Source: Palsa-883 sp035696165
GTDB lineage: Bacteria > Pseudomonadota > Alphaproteobacteria > Acetobacterales > Acetobacteraceae
Reading direction: 5' to 3'
Assembly: GCA_035696165.1 (NCBI GenBank)
Contig: DASRQX010000198.1
Span: 4,045-68,044 of the forward strand
Length of the DNA stretch: 64,000 nucleotides
The translations under genes were made by a program, and so were the position numbers. Positions 53,178 through 61,573 of this stretch are shown here, piece after piece. The notes beneath the pieces are model-generated. The model did no database searches. It was not told the origin of the DNA and worked only from the letters and a program-made list of their open reading frames with translations. How positions within the stretch are numbered: position 1 is the stretch's first letter; every line of letters begins with the position of its first letter.

Positions 53178-53841
53178 ACCCGAGCCATTCGTGCACCGCG
53201 TAGTAGGTGACCTGCCAGCCATAGACTTGTGGCATCAGATAGAACCACGAAAAATTCGGAAACCTGTCGAGCTGCACAGGCGCGGGGATGATCTTGATCC
53301 CGAAATGATGAAACGCGATCAGAGCGCGTCGCATGTGCCAGGCGTGGGTGACCAGATAGATCGTGCCGATACCGTTCGTCCGCAGGATCTGGGCGGAATA
53401 TTCCGCGTTCTGCCAGGTGTCGCGCGAGCGCAGTTCCACCCAGCGCACGGGCGTCTGAAAGTCGTCGCGCATGCTCTGCTCCATCACCGCGGCGATCGGC
53501 GGCTCGTCGGGCTGCAGCACGCCACCGGTGATCAGGATCGGAAGCGGCACGCGACGGAACACGGCGGCTCCGGCACGCTCACGCTCCAGGGTCAGTCGAC
53601 CCGGGCCGAAGCCCGGATCGTCACCGCCGTAACGGGTAATATCGCCGCTGAGAATGACGATGGCGCCGGGTTTGTTGCCAGGGGCGGCATCTGATGGAAG
53701 GTGTTGCTCCAAGGCAACGAGAAGCATGCCGCCGAAGAACGGCATGGACAGCGCGACGAGAAGAACGCAGCTCACCAATGTCAACAGCTCGCCGAGGCGG
53801 CGAAGCCAGCGACGCACGACCAGCCCGGCCACCGCCAGCAC
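53155..53841 (-). CDS. YdcF/ElyC-SanA family envelope protein
   Basis: A DUF218-type protein with an N-terminal membrane region and the conserved blocks GAIVILSGDITRYGG, LPILITGGVLQPDEPP and LVTHAWHMRRALIAF. Family members act in envelope integrity and lipid-carrier-related steps. The first standard in-frame start is GTG at 53841, but the same frame continues upstream with family-like LLKAILEELLLPPANLPVL. A CTG at 53892 or 53889, preceded by GGAG, is a credible true start. It lies between the epimerase and GNAT genes in a minus-strand operon. Confidence 0.8.
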   Translation of the reverse strand: MLAVAGLVVRRWLRRLGELLTLVSCVLLVALSMPFFGGMLLVALEQHLPSDAAPGNKPGAIVILSGDITRYGGDDPGFGPGRLTLERERAGAAVFRRVPLPILITGGVLQPDEPPIAAVMEQSMRDDFQTPVRWVELRSRDTWQNAEYSAQILRTNGIGTIYLVTHAWHMRRALIAFHHFGIKIIPAPVQLDRFPNFSWFYLMPQVYGWQVTYYAVHEWLGYVDYALR

Positions 53842-53928
53842 GGGCAGGTTGGCTGGTGGCAGCAGCAGCTCCTCCAGGATTGCCTTCAGCAGTGCAGTTC
53901 TCCGATGGTGCGCTTGCGGCGGTGCGCG

Positions 53929-54936
53929 CTAACCGGACGCACCCAGCCAGTCCAGCACATGCCGCAGGCCGTCACGCAGCGCGATCGGCCGACCGAGGCC
54001 AAGCACTTGGCGAGCCAAGTCCGGTGAGCCGACGGAGTGGCGAATTTCCCCGGCGCGGGGCGGGGCGTGTCGGAGGTCGGCCGGTGCACCGGTGAGCGCG
54101 GCGATGGTGTGGGCCAGTTCGGTGACGCTGGTGGCGATGCCGGTGCAGACGTTAAGTACAGGCGCCTCTGGGGGTACGGGCGCTTCTGGTAATACGCGCG
54201 CCTCTGGCACTACCGGCACATCCGCGGACGCCGACGCGCTAGGCGGACACCGCGCCATGGCGGCCCGCAGTGCGGCGACCACGTCGGCGACGTAGATGAA
54301 GTCGCGGGTCTGTCCGCCGTCGCCGAAGATGTCGATTGCCGCGCCGCGCCGCAGCCGCTCGCAGAAGATCGAGATCACGCCGGAATAAGGCGAGCGCGGG
54401 TCCTGACGCGGGCCGTAGACGTTGAAGAAGCGCAACCCTGTCGTCGGCACGGCGTGGACATGGCTTGCCACGACGGCGTGCAACTCGCAGGCGTATTTGT
54501 CGGCACCGTAGGCCGAAAGCGGGCGCTTCGACGCGGCCTCGGTGATCGGCAGGTCGGCGCAGTCGCCATAGACCGCGGCTGAGGAGGCATAGACGACCGG
54601 AACCGGCTTGGGCTGGTGGCGCACCGCGTCGAACAGTGTGATCGTCCCGGTGATGTTGGCGCGATGCGTGCCCAGCCAGTCCTCGATGCCGCGCGCGACC
54701 GAGGCGATGGCGGCGAGGTGAAAGCAGCCATCGACGCCGGCGACCGCTTCCGCCATCGTGGCCGGGTCGGCGATATCGCCCTCGATCAGCTCCACGCCTG
54801 CCGGCAGGTTGGCGCGCGTGCCGGTGGACAGGTCGTCGAGCACGCGCACGGCGTGGCCGTCGCCCACCAGCGCCTCGCAGAGATGCGAGCCGATGAAGCC
54901 GGCGCCGCCGGTGACGAGGAAGCTGGAACGGGTCAT
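53929..54936 (-). CDS. NAD-dependent nucleotide-sugar epimerase (GalE/WbpP-like)
   Basis: A 335-residue extended SDR enzyme: FLVTGGAGFIGSHLCEALVG for NAD binding, YASSAAVYGDCADLPI, and the catalytic Tyr143-x3-Lys147 (YGADK), then LRFFNVYGPRQDPRSPYSGV. It probably epimerises UDP-sugars for the polymer. An insert of about 28 residues (229-256) made of VVPEAR/VLPEAP/VPPEAP units interrupts the C-terminal domain; it is encoded by 18-base tandem repeats (54161-54214). Confidence 0.88.
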   Translation of the reverse strand: MTRSSFLVTGGAGFIGSHLCEALVGDGHAVRVLDDLSTGTRANLPAGVELIEGDIADPATMAEAVAGVDGCFHLAAIASVARGIEDWLGTHRANITGTITLFDAVRHQPKPVPVVYASSAAVYGDCADLPITEAASKRPLSAYGADKYACELHAVVASHVHAVPTTGLRFFNVYGPRQDPRSPYSGVISIFCERLRRGAAIDIFGDGGQTRDFIYVADVVAALRAAMARCPPSASASADVPVVPEARVLPEAPVPPEAPVLNVCTGIATSVTELAHTIAALTGAPADLRHAPPRAGEIRHSVGSPDLARQVLGLGRPIALRDGLRHVLDWLGASG

Positions 54937-55066
54937 GCGGCGGGGATTAGCCCGGAATGGGCCTCGGCGCCAATGCGAAGTGGTGCAATACGGGAGAAGG
55001 GAGGGGCTTGCCTAGCGGGCTGCGTTATGTTAGTTAGTATTACATCACCAGACAAAGCGGCGCTTC

Positions 55067-55288
55067 ATGCCCTCCGACCCGCATTCATTCGACGAGATCA
55101 ACCTGCCGTTCATGGTCGTCCCACACGGCTCGCCGGAACCGCCCGCGTTGCTGAGCGGACACGCGGACTGGATCAAGCTGCCGGCCACTCTGGAGCCGAA
55201 TAGTCGCGGCGATCGCTCAGCCGATCGGTCGACCGGAGGCCGGACGCCTCGCCAGCGCAGCCCGGCGAGATATCAACTTCACAATTGA
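55067..55288 (+). pseudogene. Phage-like gene remnant (weak)
   Basis: An open frame begins MPSDPHSFDEINLPFMVVPH and looks protein-like for about 45 residues, then turns into Arg/Ser-rich sequence. A plausible continuation lies in another frame (ARRDINFTIDGTLFKMTSWF, 55268-55330). The pattern suggests a frameshifted small gene next to the nonsense-mutated phage-like gene downstream. I do not recognise a specific family with confidence. Confidence 0.35.
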
Positions 55289-55437
55289 TGGAACACTCTT
55301 CAAAATGACTTCGTGGTTTTCTCGAATCCATGACGCAGTCGTTATTAGCGACACTGCCGGTTTACCCTGGAATGATCGGCTCAACTGGGCCGGTTATAGC
55401 CTGAGCCACCGGCCCGTGTTCAACCGGGTCAGGGGGC

Positions 55438-56209
55438 GTGAGGGCGACGCGGCTCGACCGACTTCCCCACGACCCTGCCGCGGTCGCCGCGGCGCCGTCG
55501 CTGGCAACCCACCACTATGCCGTCATGGCGCCGCCGGATCGGCTGGCCCGATCCGGCGTGGCATTCGCCCCACAGCTCCGCAATAACGACACTCTTCCGG
55601 TTTGCACCTCGGTCGGACTGCTGAACGGCGCGCTTGGGATCGAGGCGCTGAACACCAACGGCGATCTCGCGATTGCCGAGGGGGTCGAACTGCCGTTCTA
55701 CGCTGGCTGCGTCGGGTGCATACCGACCCCGGCGGCGATTGCCGCAACCGGCGGCGCGACGCTGCTGGATGTGCTGCGCCGGCAGAGCAGCCGCAGCTTC
55801 GACATCGGCGCCGCAGCACCGCTTTCAGCGGACTTCGCAGCCATTCCGGTAACCAACCGATCCGGCCTCGCCAACAGCATGGCGCTGCTGGGTGTCGGCT
55901 ATTGGGGGGTCGATCTCTACCAGCGGGACATGGAGACAGTTGGAGACAACCCCTGGGACGATGACGGGTCCTCGCCAGGAGCCGCGATCGGCGGTCATTG
56001 CCTTGTCGCGTGGGACCATGCCGGGCTGGGCGATACCGATACCGGGCGCCTGGCGACGTGAGGGCGGTTCCAGTCGTTCACCTGGCGATGGGCGCGGGCA
56101 CGGCTGCGCGAGGCATACGTGCTGCTGTGGCCAGAGTTGCAGCGGGCGGATGGGACGAACTGGGCCGGCGTGGAAGCGGATCGGCTGCGGGCGGACGTCG
56201 CGCGCTAGT
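55438..56209 (+). pseudogene. Phage-like structural/accessory gene with internal TGA
   Basis: The frame encodes a 207-residue protein (RLDRLPHDPAAVAAAPSLAT, NNDTLPVCTSVGLLNGALGI, GGHCLVAWDHAGLGDTDTGR) resembling phage-encoded proteins of alphaproteobacteria with a cysteine-peptidase-like Cys/His pattern. It stops at TGA 56059-56061, but the same frame continues at once with a family-like tail (RFQSFTWRWARARLREAY) to a TAG at 56207-56209. The normal Trp codon (TGG) has probably become TGA. Upstream and downstream sequence is also degenerate, so this is likely a prophage relic. Confidence 0.6.
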
Positions 56210-56340
56210 TGGCAGGCAACGGGACAGTTTGAACTCGCCGGACCGATAGCGGGTCAACGCGGGGCGGTCCATGCAGGGCAGCCTTGACTCGCCGCGCGTC
56301 CCGTCGGTTCATCGGGATGGCCAGCGCAGCGAGGGAGGAC

Positions 56341-57081
56341 ATGGCCCCACCAAGCAAACAAGTCGCCAATTTTGCCGACGCCGTGCACGACATTCCCGAC
56401 GGCTCGGTGGTGGCGTTTGGCGGCTTCGCCATGCCCGGCGTGCCCCACAACCTGATCCAGGCATTGCGCGCGCAGGGGGCCAAGAGCCTCACCTGCATCG
56501 CCAACACCACCGGCGGCGCGCAGCAGCCGCGTATGCCCGATATCGGCATGCTGGTGGAGAACGGCCAGGTGAAGAAGGTGATTTGCGCCTTCACTGCGGC
56601 AACGCGCGCATCGGACGTGCTGCCGTTCACGACATATTACGAGGCCGGTGAGATCGAGGCGGAGCTGGTGCCGCAGGGGACGCTGGCGGAACGGCTGCGC
56701 GCCGCGGGTGCCGGCATTCCCGCCTTCTACACGCCGACCGCGGTCGGGACGGAGTTGGCCGAGGGCCGCGAAACCCGCGTGATCAACGGCCGCGAATACC
56801 TGCTGGAATACGCCCTGCCGGTGGATTACGCCTTCCTGCGCGCCAGCCGGGCAGATACGTTCGGCAACCTGCAATTCCATCGCTCGCAACGGAACTTCAA
56901 CCCGGTGATGGCCACCGCGGCGCGCGTCACCATCGTCGAGTTGGATGAGGACATCCTGCCCGCCGGCGCGATCGATCCGGATGCGGTGCATCTCTCCGGC
57001 ATCTTCGTGCATCGGCTGGTGCGCGTGCCGCCGGCGCCGGAGGGGATCTGGCCACAGCGGCGGCAGGAGCGTCGGCGATGA
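56341..57081 (+). CDS. 3-oxoacid CoA-transferase subunit A
   Basis: A 246-residue alpha subunit with DGSVVAFGGFAMPGVPHNLI, TCIANTTGG, FYTPTAVGTELAEGRETRVI and YLLEYALPVDYAFLRA, then ADTFGNLQFHRSQRNFNPV. It transfers CoA between succinyl-CoA and a 3-oxoacid, such as acetoacetate or 3-oxoadipate. The ATG at 56341 follows a GAGGGAGGA site and is preferred over 56284. The stop overlaps the start of subunit B (ATGA). Confidence 0.93.
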   Translation: MAPPSKQVANFADAVHDIPDGSVVAFGGFAMPGVPHNLIQALRAQGAKSLTCIANTTGGAQQPRMPDIGMLVENGQVKKVICAFTAATRASDVLPFTTYYEAGEIEAELVPQGTLAERLRAAGAGIPAFYTPTAVGTELAEGRETRVINGREYLLEYALPVDYAFLRASRADTFGNLQFHRSQRNFNPVMATAARVTIVELDEDILPAGAIDPDAVHLSGIFVHRLVRVPPAPEGIWPQRRQERRR

Positions 57082-57749
57082 ACGACACGAAAGGCCTGAC
57101 CCGCCAGCAGATGGCGGATCGCATCGCGCTGGAGTTCCAGGAGGGCTGGATCGTCAACCTTGGCGTTGGCATCCCGACACTTTGTTCCAATACCGATATC
57201 GGCGATCGCCACATCATCTATCATTCCGAGAACGGCGTGATTGGTTATGGGCCGATCGCCCCGGCGGGTGAGGAAGACCTGAACCTGGTCAATGCCGGCG
57301 GGCAGAATGTGACACTCAATCCGGGTGCCGCGGTGGTGCATCATGCCGACAGCTTCGGCATCATCCGCGGTGGGCACATCGATGTCACCGTCATGGGCGC
57401 CTACGAGGTCGCGTGCAGCGGCGACTTCGCCAACTGGAAGCTCGCGGGCGCGAAGGGCGGCGGCATTGGCGGCGCGATGGATTTGGCGGCATGCGCGAAG
57501 CGGGTGTTCATCATCCTGGAGCACGTCACTCGCGGCGGTGCACCGCGGCTGGTGGAGCGCTGCACGTTGCCGGTGACGGCGCGCGGGGTGGTGAAGCTGG
57601 TGGTAACGAATTACGGATTGTTCGAGCCGGTGGGCGACGGGTTCGTGCTGCGCGAGATTGCGCCGGGGTTCACCGTCGAGGAGGTGCGTGCCGCGACCGG
57701 GGCAGGTCTGGTCGTGCGCGGAGAGGTGCCGACGGTCCGGTTGGCGTAG
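57078..57749 (+). CDS. 3-oxoacid CoA-transferase subunit B
   Basis: The 223-residue beta subunit carries the catalytic Glu51 in HSENGVIGYGPIAPAGEED, the ADSFGIIRGGHIDVTVMGAY block and the C-terminal FTVEEVRAATGAGLVV. It forms a heterotetramer with subunit A. No degradative enzymes are adjacent, so ketone-body or beta-ketoadipate use cannot be separated from sequence alone. Confidence 0.94.
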   Translation: MNDTKGLTRQQMADRIALEFQEGWIVNLGVGIPTLCSNTDIGDRHIIYHSENGVIGYGPIAPAGEEDLNLVNAGGQNVTLNPGAAVVHHADSFGIIRGGHIDVTVMGAYEVACSGDFANWKLAGAKGGGIGGAMDLAACAKRVFIILEHVTRGGAPRLVERCTLPVTARGVVKLVVTNYGLFEPVGDGFVLREIAPGFTVEEVRAATGAGLVVRGEVPTVRLA

Positions 57750-57905
57750 GGTTAAGCCGGCGTTGGTACACGCCACCTCTGCCGCGAAGAGCGGACCAAG
57801 GTCGTGGCGCGTAGCTACATGGGTGAGAGTCGTACCGCGGCACGACCCTCACCCTCGCCGCGTCGCGTCTCGACCTATCCCGCAAGTGCGGGCGACGTGT
57901 ACTTG

Positions 57906-60900
57906 TTATAGCTCTTCGACCCGTTCCACACCTGGCAGGATCTTCATCGCCTGCGCCAGCTTGGGCGAGACATTGAACCCACCAGGTAACGCGATCTCGA
58001 CCGATTGTTCCGCACCCAGGCGCGGCACCAGGAAGACGCGGCCCTTGCCTTTGCCCTCGCGCCCGAGCAGGGCCCGGATATGCGGCACCGCCGCGGTCTC
58101 CTGCAACCAGATGCGCATCCCGGCGCCCGCGTTCGCGGCCGCCTGATCGAGCGGCGTCACGTCCTGCGCGGTGATGCGGAATGCCTCGCCTTGGAACACC
58201 AGATCCGCGGTGACCAGCACATTCGCGCCGCTGCTGATCAAGCCCCGTGCGGTCGCCAACGTCTCTTCGAACAGCGTCACCTCAGTGGACCCGGAAGCGT
58301 CGGAGATGCGCACCCAGCACATCCGCTTGCCGGTACGGGTCATCCGTTCCTTGGTCCCAACGACATTGCCGGCGATGCGTACGCGCGTGACGCCGGTACG
58401 CGCCCGCGCCTCGACCTGCGCGCAGGGAGTGACACCGAGGCGGCGCAGCACTTGCACGTAGGCATCCAACGGGTGGGCGCTGAGGTGGAAGCCGATGGCT
58501 TCGGCTTCGAACGCCAGCCGCTCGATCATCGGCCAGTCGGGCATGTCCGGCAGGCGCAGGGCCTCCTGCTTGCCGGCGTCGCCGAACAGGGCGATCTGGC
58601 CGGACGCGGTTTCCTCGGCCTGCGCCTGGGCACGGCGCAGAATCGTTTCGGCGCCGGTAAACAAGCGCGCGCGACTGGGTTCCAGCCGATCGAATGCGCC
58701 GGCCTTCGCCAGGTTCTCGACCTGCATCTTGTTGAGCTGGCGGGGATCGACGCGCGCGGCGAAGTCGGCCAGATCGGCGAACAGGCGATCGCCGCGCGCG
58801 TCCACCACCGCCTGCATCGCCGCCATGCCGACCTTCTTTACGGCGGCCAATGCGTAGCGGATCGCGAGCGTTCCGTCATCGAGCCGTTCCACCGTGAAAT
58901 CGGCAGCGGAACGGTTGACGTCGGGCGGCAGGATACGAAGGGAGGCCCGCTCCGCCTCCTGCTTAAGCGCCGCCAGCCGATCGGTATTGCCGAGCGCGAG
59001 GCTCATGCAGGCGGCGATGAACACCTCGGGGTGGTTGGCCTTCAGCCAGGCGGTCTGATAAGCGAGCAGCCCATACGGCACCGCATGGCATTTGTTGAAG
59101 CCGTAGCCGGCGAACTTCGCCATCAGGTCGAAAACTTCGCTGGCTTTGTCAGGATCGATGCCGCGGGCGATGGCGCCCTTGGTAAACACATCCCGCTGCG
59201 CTTCCATCTCGGCGGGGATCTTCTTGCCCATCGCGCGGCGCAGCAGGTCAGCACCACCCAAGGAGTACCCGGCCATCTTCTGGGCGATCTGCATCACCTG
59301 TTCCTGGTAGACGATGATGCCATAGGTCTCGGCCAGGATGTCATGGAGTTCCGGATGCGGAGCCTCGGTTATGCCGGCGTGCTTGCGCCGACAGTACTCC
59401 GGGATGCTGGCCATCGGACCCGGGCGATACAGCGCGACGGCGGCCGGCAGATCCTCGAAACGGTCGGGCTTCATCTGGCGCAGCATGTCGCGCACGCCCT
59501 GGCCTTCCATCTGGAACACCCCGCCGGCGTCGCCGTGTCCCAACATCTCGTATGTCTTCGCGTCGTCCAGCGGCAGCCGGTTAAGGTCCACAGCGATGCC
59601 AAGGCCCCGCAACAGACCCTCGGCGCGCTTCAGGATGGTCAGCGTGGTCAGGCCGAGAAAGTCGAATTTCACCAAGCCCGCCTGCTCGACATACTTCATC
59701 GAGTATTGCGTGACCAGAAAGTCCGAGCGCGGATCACGGTACAGCGGCACCAGTTCGTGCAGCGGGCGGTCGCCGATCACCACGCCGGCGGCGTGCGTCG
59801 AGGCATGTCGATACAGGCCTTCGAGCTGCAGCGCGATTTCCAGCAGGCGCTGGATGGCCTCGTCGTCATCGCGCAACTGCTGCAGCCGCGGCTCACGTTC
59901 GATCGCCTGCTGTAACGTCACCGGCGCCGCCGGCATGTTGGGGATCAGCTCGGCGACGCGGTTGACCTGGCCGAACGGCAGGCCGAGCACGCGGCCCACG
60001 TCGCGCACCACGGCACGCGCCTGAAGTTTTCCAAAGGTGATTATCTGGGCCACGCGGTCGGCGCCATATTCGTTACGTACATACTCGATGACGGCGTCGC
60101 GACCCTCCGGGCAGAAATCGATATCGAAATCAGGCATCGACACCCGTTCGGGGTTCAGGAAGCGCTCGAACAGCAGGTCGAAACGGATCGGATCGACGTC
60201 GGTGATGGTCAGCGACCAGGCAGCGACGGAGCCGGCCCCCGATCCACGGCCCGGGCCGACAGGGATCCCCTGCCCTTTCGCCCATTGGATGAAGTCGGCG
60301 ACGATCAGGAAGTAGCCAGCGAAACCCATGTCGGCGATGACGCCGAGTTCGTAGTCAAGCCGTTCGCTGTAGCGCGCACGGGTTGGCGCGTCGGCCTCCA
60401 ACGCATCCATGCGGCGATCGAGGCCCTCGTGCGCCATGGCCCGCACGGTTTCCTCCTCCGTGCTGCCGAGGCGCACCTTGGGCGAAACCGGCAGCAGCGG
60501 CTTGCGGCTTTCCGCCATCACCGCGCAGCGCCGCGCGATCGCCAGCGTGTTGCCGCAGGCCTCCGGCAGATCGGCGAACAGCGCGCGCATGTCGGCTGCC
60601 GGCTTGAGCCAGTGCTCGGGCGTGACGCGGCGACGGTCGCGTTCGGACAGCACGCGGCCTTCGGCGATGCACAGCAGGGCGTCGTGCGCCTCGAACATCG
60701 CCGGGCGGGCGAAGTAGCAGTCGTTGGTGGCGACCAGCGGCAGGCGTGCGGCATCGGCCAGCGCGATCAGGCCGGGTTCGATTGCGTGGTCCAGCGCCAG
60801 GCTGTGGCGGTGCAGTTCCACCACGCAGCGGTCGGGGAACGCCTCGGCGAGACGTGCGAGCAGTGCCTCGGCCTCCGACTTCTGCCCCTCGGCGAGCAGT

Positions 60901-61328
60901 CGGGCGATCGGGCCGTTGGTGCCGCCGGTCAACAGGATCAGCCCGGCGGCGTGGCTGGCGAGCACATCCAACGCAAGCTGCGGCTTCAGACCGGGGTCGG
61001 TTGTTTCCAGGAAGCCGCGCGACGACAGGCGCTGGAGGTTTGCCAGCCCGGTCGCGTCCTGTGCGAGCAGCACCAACGGATCGGGCGGCAGGCGGGGATT
61101 GTTGGCGCGGGTCAGCGCGATCTGGCAGCCGATGATCGGCTGGACGCCCTTGGCCGCGCAGGCCTGGCTGAACTCCAGCGCGCCGAACAGATTCCCGGTG
61201 TCGGTGATGCCGACCGCGGGCATCGCCGCCTCACGTGCCAGGGCGGCGATCTTGTCAGCCTTGATGGCGCCCTCGCTGAGCGAATAGGCGGAGTGGACGC
61301 GGAGGTGGACGAAATCGGCGTGGGGCAT
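57906..61328 (-). CDS. dnaE: DNA polymerase III alpha subunit
   Basis: A 1140-residue replicative polymerase. N-terminal PHP domain (FVHLRVHSAYSLSEGAIKAD, VGITDTGNLFGALEFSQAC), polymerase core with the catalytic PDFDIDFCPEG near residue 400, AFAGYGFNKCHAVPYG-type finger segment, tandem HhH, and a C-terminal OB-fold (RVRIAGNVVGTKERMTRTGK). The start is at MPHADFVHLRV; the frame extends to 61448 but that part is not family-like. A single-gene unit between the CoA-transferase pair (convergent) and the kinase gene. Confidence 0.96.
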   Translation of the reverse strand: MPHADFVHLRVHSAYSLSEGAIKADKIAALAREAAMPAVGITDTGNLFGALEFSQACAAKGVQPIIGCQIALTRANNPRLPPDPLVLLAQDATGLANLQRLSSRGFLETTDPGLKPQLALDVLASHAAGLILLTGGTNGPIARLLAEGQKSEAEALLARLAEAFPDRCVVELHRHSLALDHAIEPGLIALADAARLPLVATNDCYFARPAMFEAHDALLCIAEGRVLSERDRRRVTPEHWLKPAADMRALFADLPEACGNTLAIARRCAVMAESRKPLLPVSPKVRLGSTEEETVRAMAHEGLDRRMDALEADAPTRARYSERLDYELGVIADMGFAGYFLIVADFIQWAKGQGIPVGPGRGSGAGSVAAWSLTITDVDPIRFDLLFERFLNPERVSMPDFDIDFCPEGRDAVIEYVRNEYGADRVAQIITFGKLQARAVVRDVGRVLGLPFGQVNRVAELIPNMPAAPVTLQQAIEREPRLQQLRDDDEAIQRLLEIALQLEGLYRHASTHAAGVVIGDRPLHELVPLYRDPRSDFLVTQYSMKYVEQAGLVKFDFLGLTTLTILKRAEGLLRGLGIAVDLNRLPLDDAKTYEMLGHGDAGGVFQMEGQGVRDMLRQMKPDRFEDLPAAVALYRPGPMASIPEYCRRKHAGITEAPHPELHDILAETYGIIVYQEQVMQIAQKMAGYSLGGADLLRRAMGKKIPAEMEAQRDVFTKGAIARGIDPDKASEVFDLMAKFAGYGFNKCHAVPYGLLAYQTAWLKANHPEVFIAACMSLALGNTDRLAALKQEAERASLRILPPDVNRSAADFTVERLDDGTLAIRYALAAVKKVGMAAMQAVVDARGDRLFADLADFAARVDPRQLNKMQVENLAKAGAFDRLEPSRARLFTGAETILRRAQAQAEETASGQIALFGDAGKQEALRLPDMPDWPMIERLAFEAEAIGFHLSAHPLDAYVQVLRRLGVTPCAQVEARARTGVTRVRIAGNVVGTKERMTRTGKRMCWVRISDASGSTEVTLFEETLATARGLISSGANVLVTADLVFQGEAFRITAQDVTPLDQAAANAGAGMRIWLQETAAVPHIRALLGREGKGKGRVFLVPRLGAEQSVEIALPGGFNVSPKLAQAMKILPGVERVEEL

Positions 61329-61448
61329 GGGGGCGAGTATGGGGATGGGCGCCGAGTCCGGCCAGGGGATCGCGTGGCAATTGAGCGCAGGGCTGAGGTG
61401 ATGACGGGTGCGTTCATTTTGACTGAAATCGCCACGTTGGTCGTACAC

Positions 61449-61503
61449 CTCTCCCGCTCTTGGCGGGAGAGGTCGGCAAGCGTAGCGAGACGGGTGAGGG
61501 TGG
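61449..61503. repeat. REP-like hairpin upstream of dnaE
   Basis: A perfect 9-bp stem, CTCTCCCGC (61449-61457) with GCGGGAGAG (61463-61471), continues into GTCGGCAAGCGTAGCGAGAC, a sequence typical of dispersed intergenic repeats. It lies between the kinase stop and the dnaE start and may act as the kinase terminator. Confidence 0.65.
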
Positions 61504-61573
61504 TGCCCGCGTCGGCATCCTCACACGCGGCGGCTGACAATCCTCCACGCCTAAAGGGATGGGTCGGCTCGCT

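Noticed and set aside
58005..59915. Long plus-strand open frame opposite dnaE
   Set aside because: It is antisense to a clear dnaE, has Arg/His/Gln-rich composition and no motif; a GC-codon-bias shadow.
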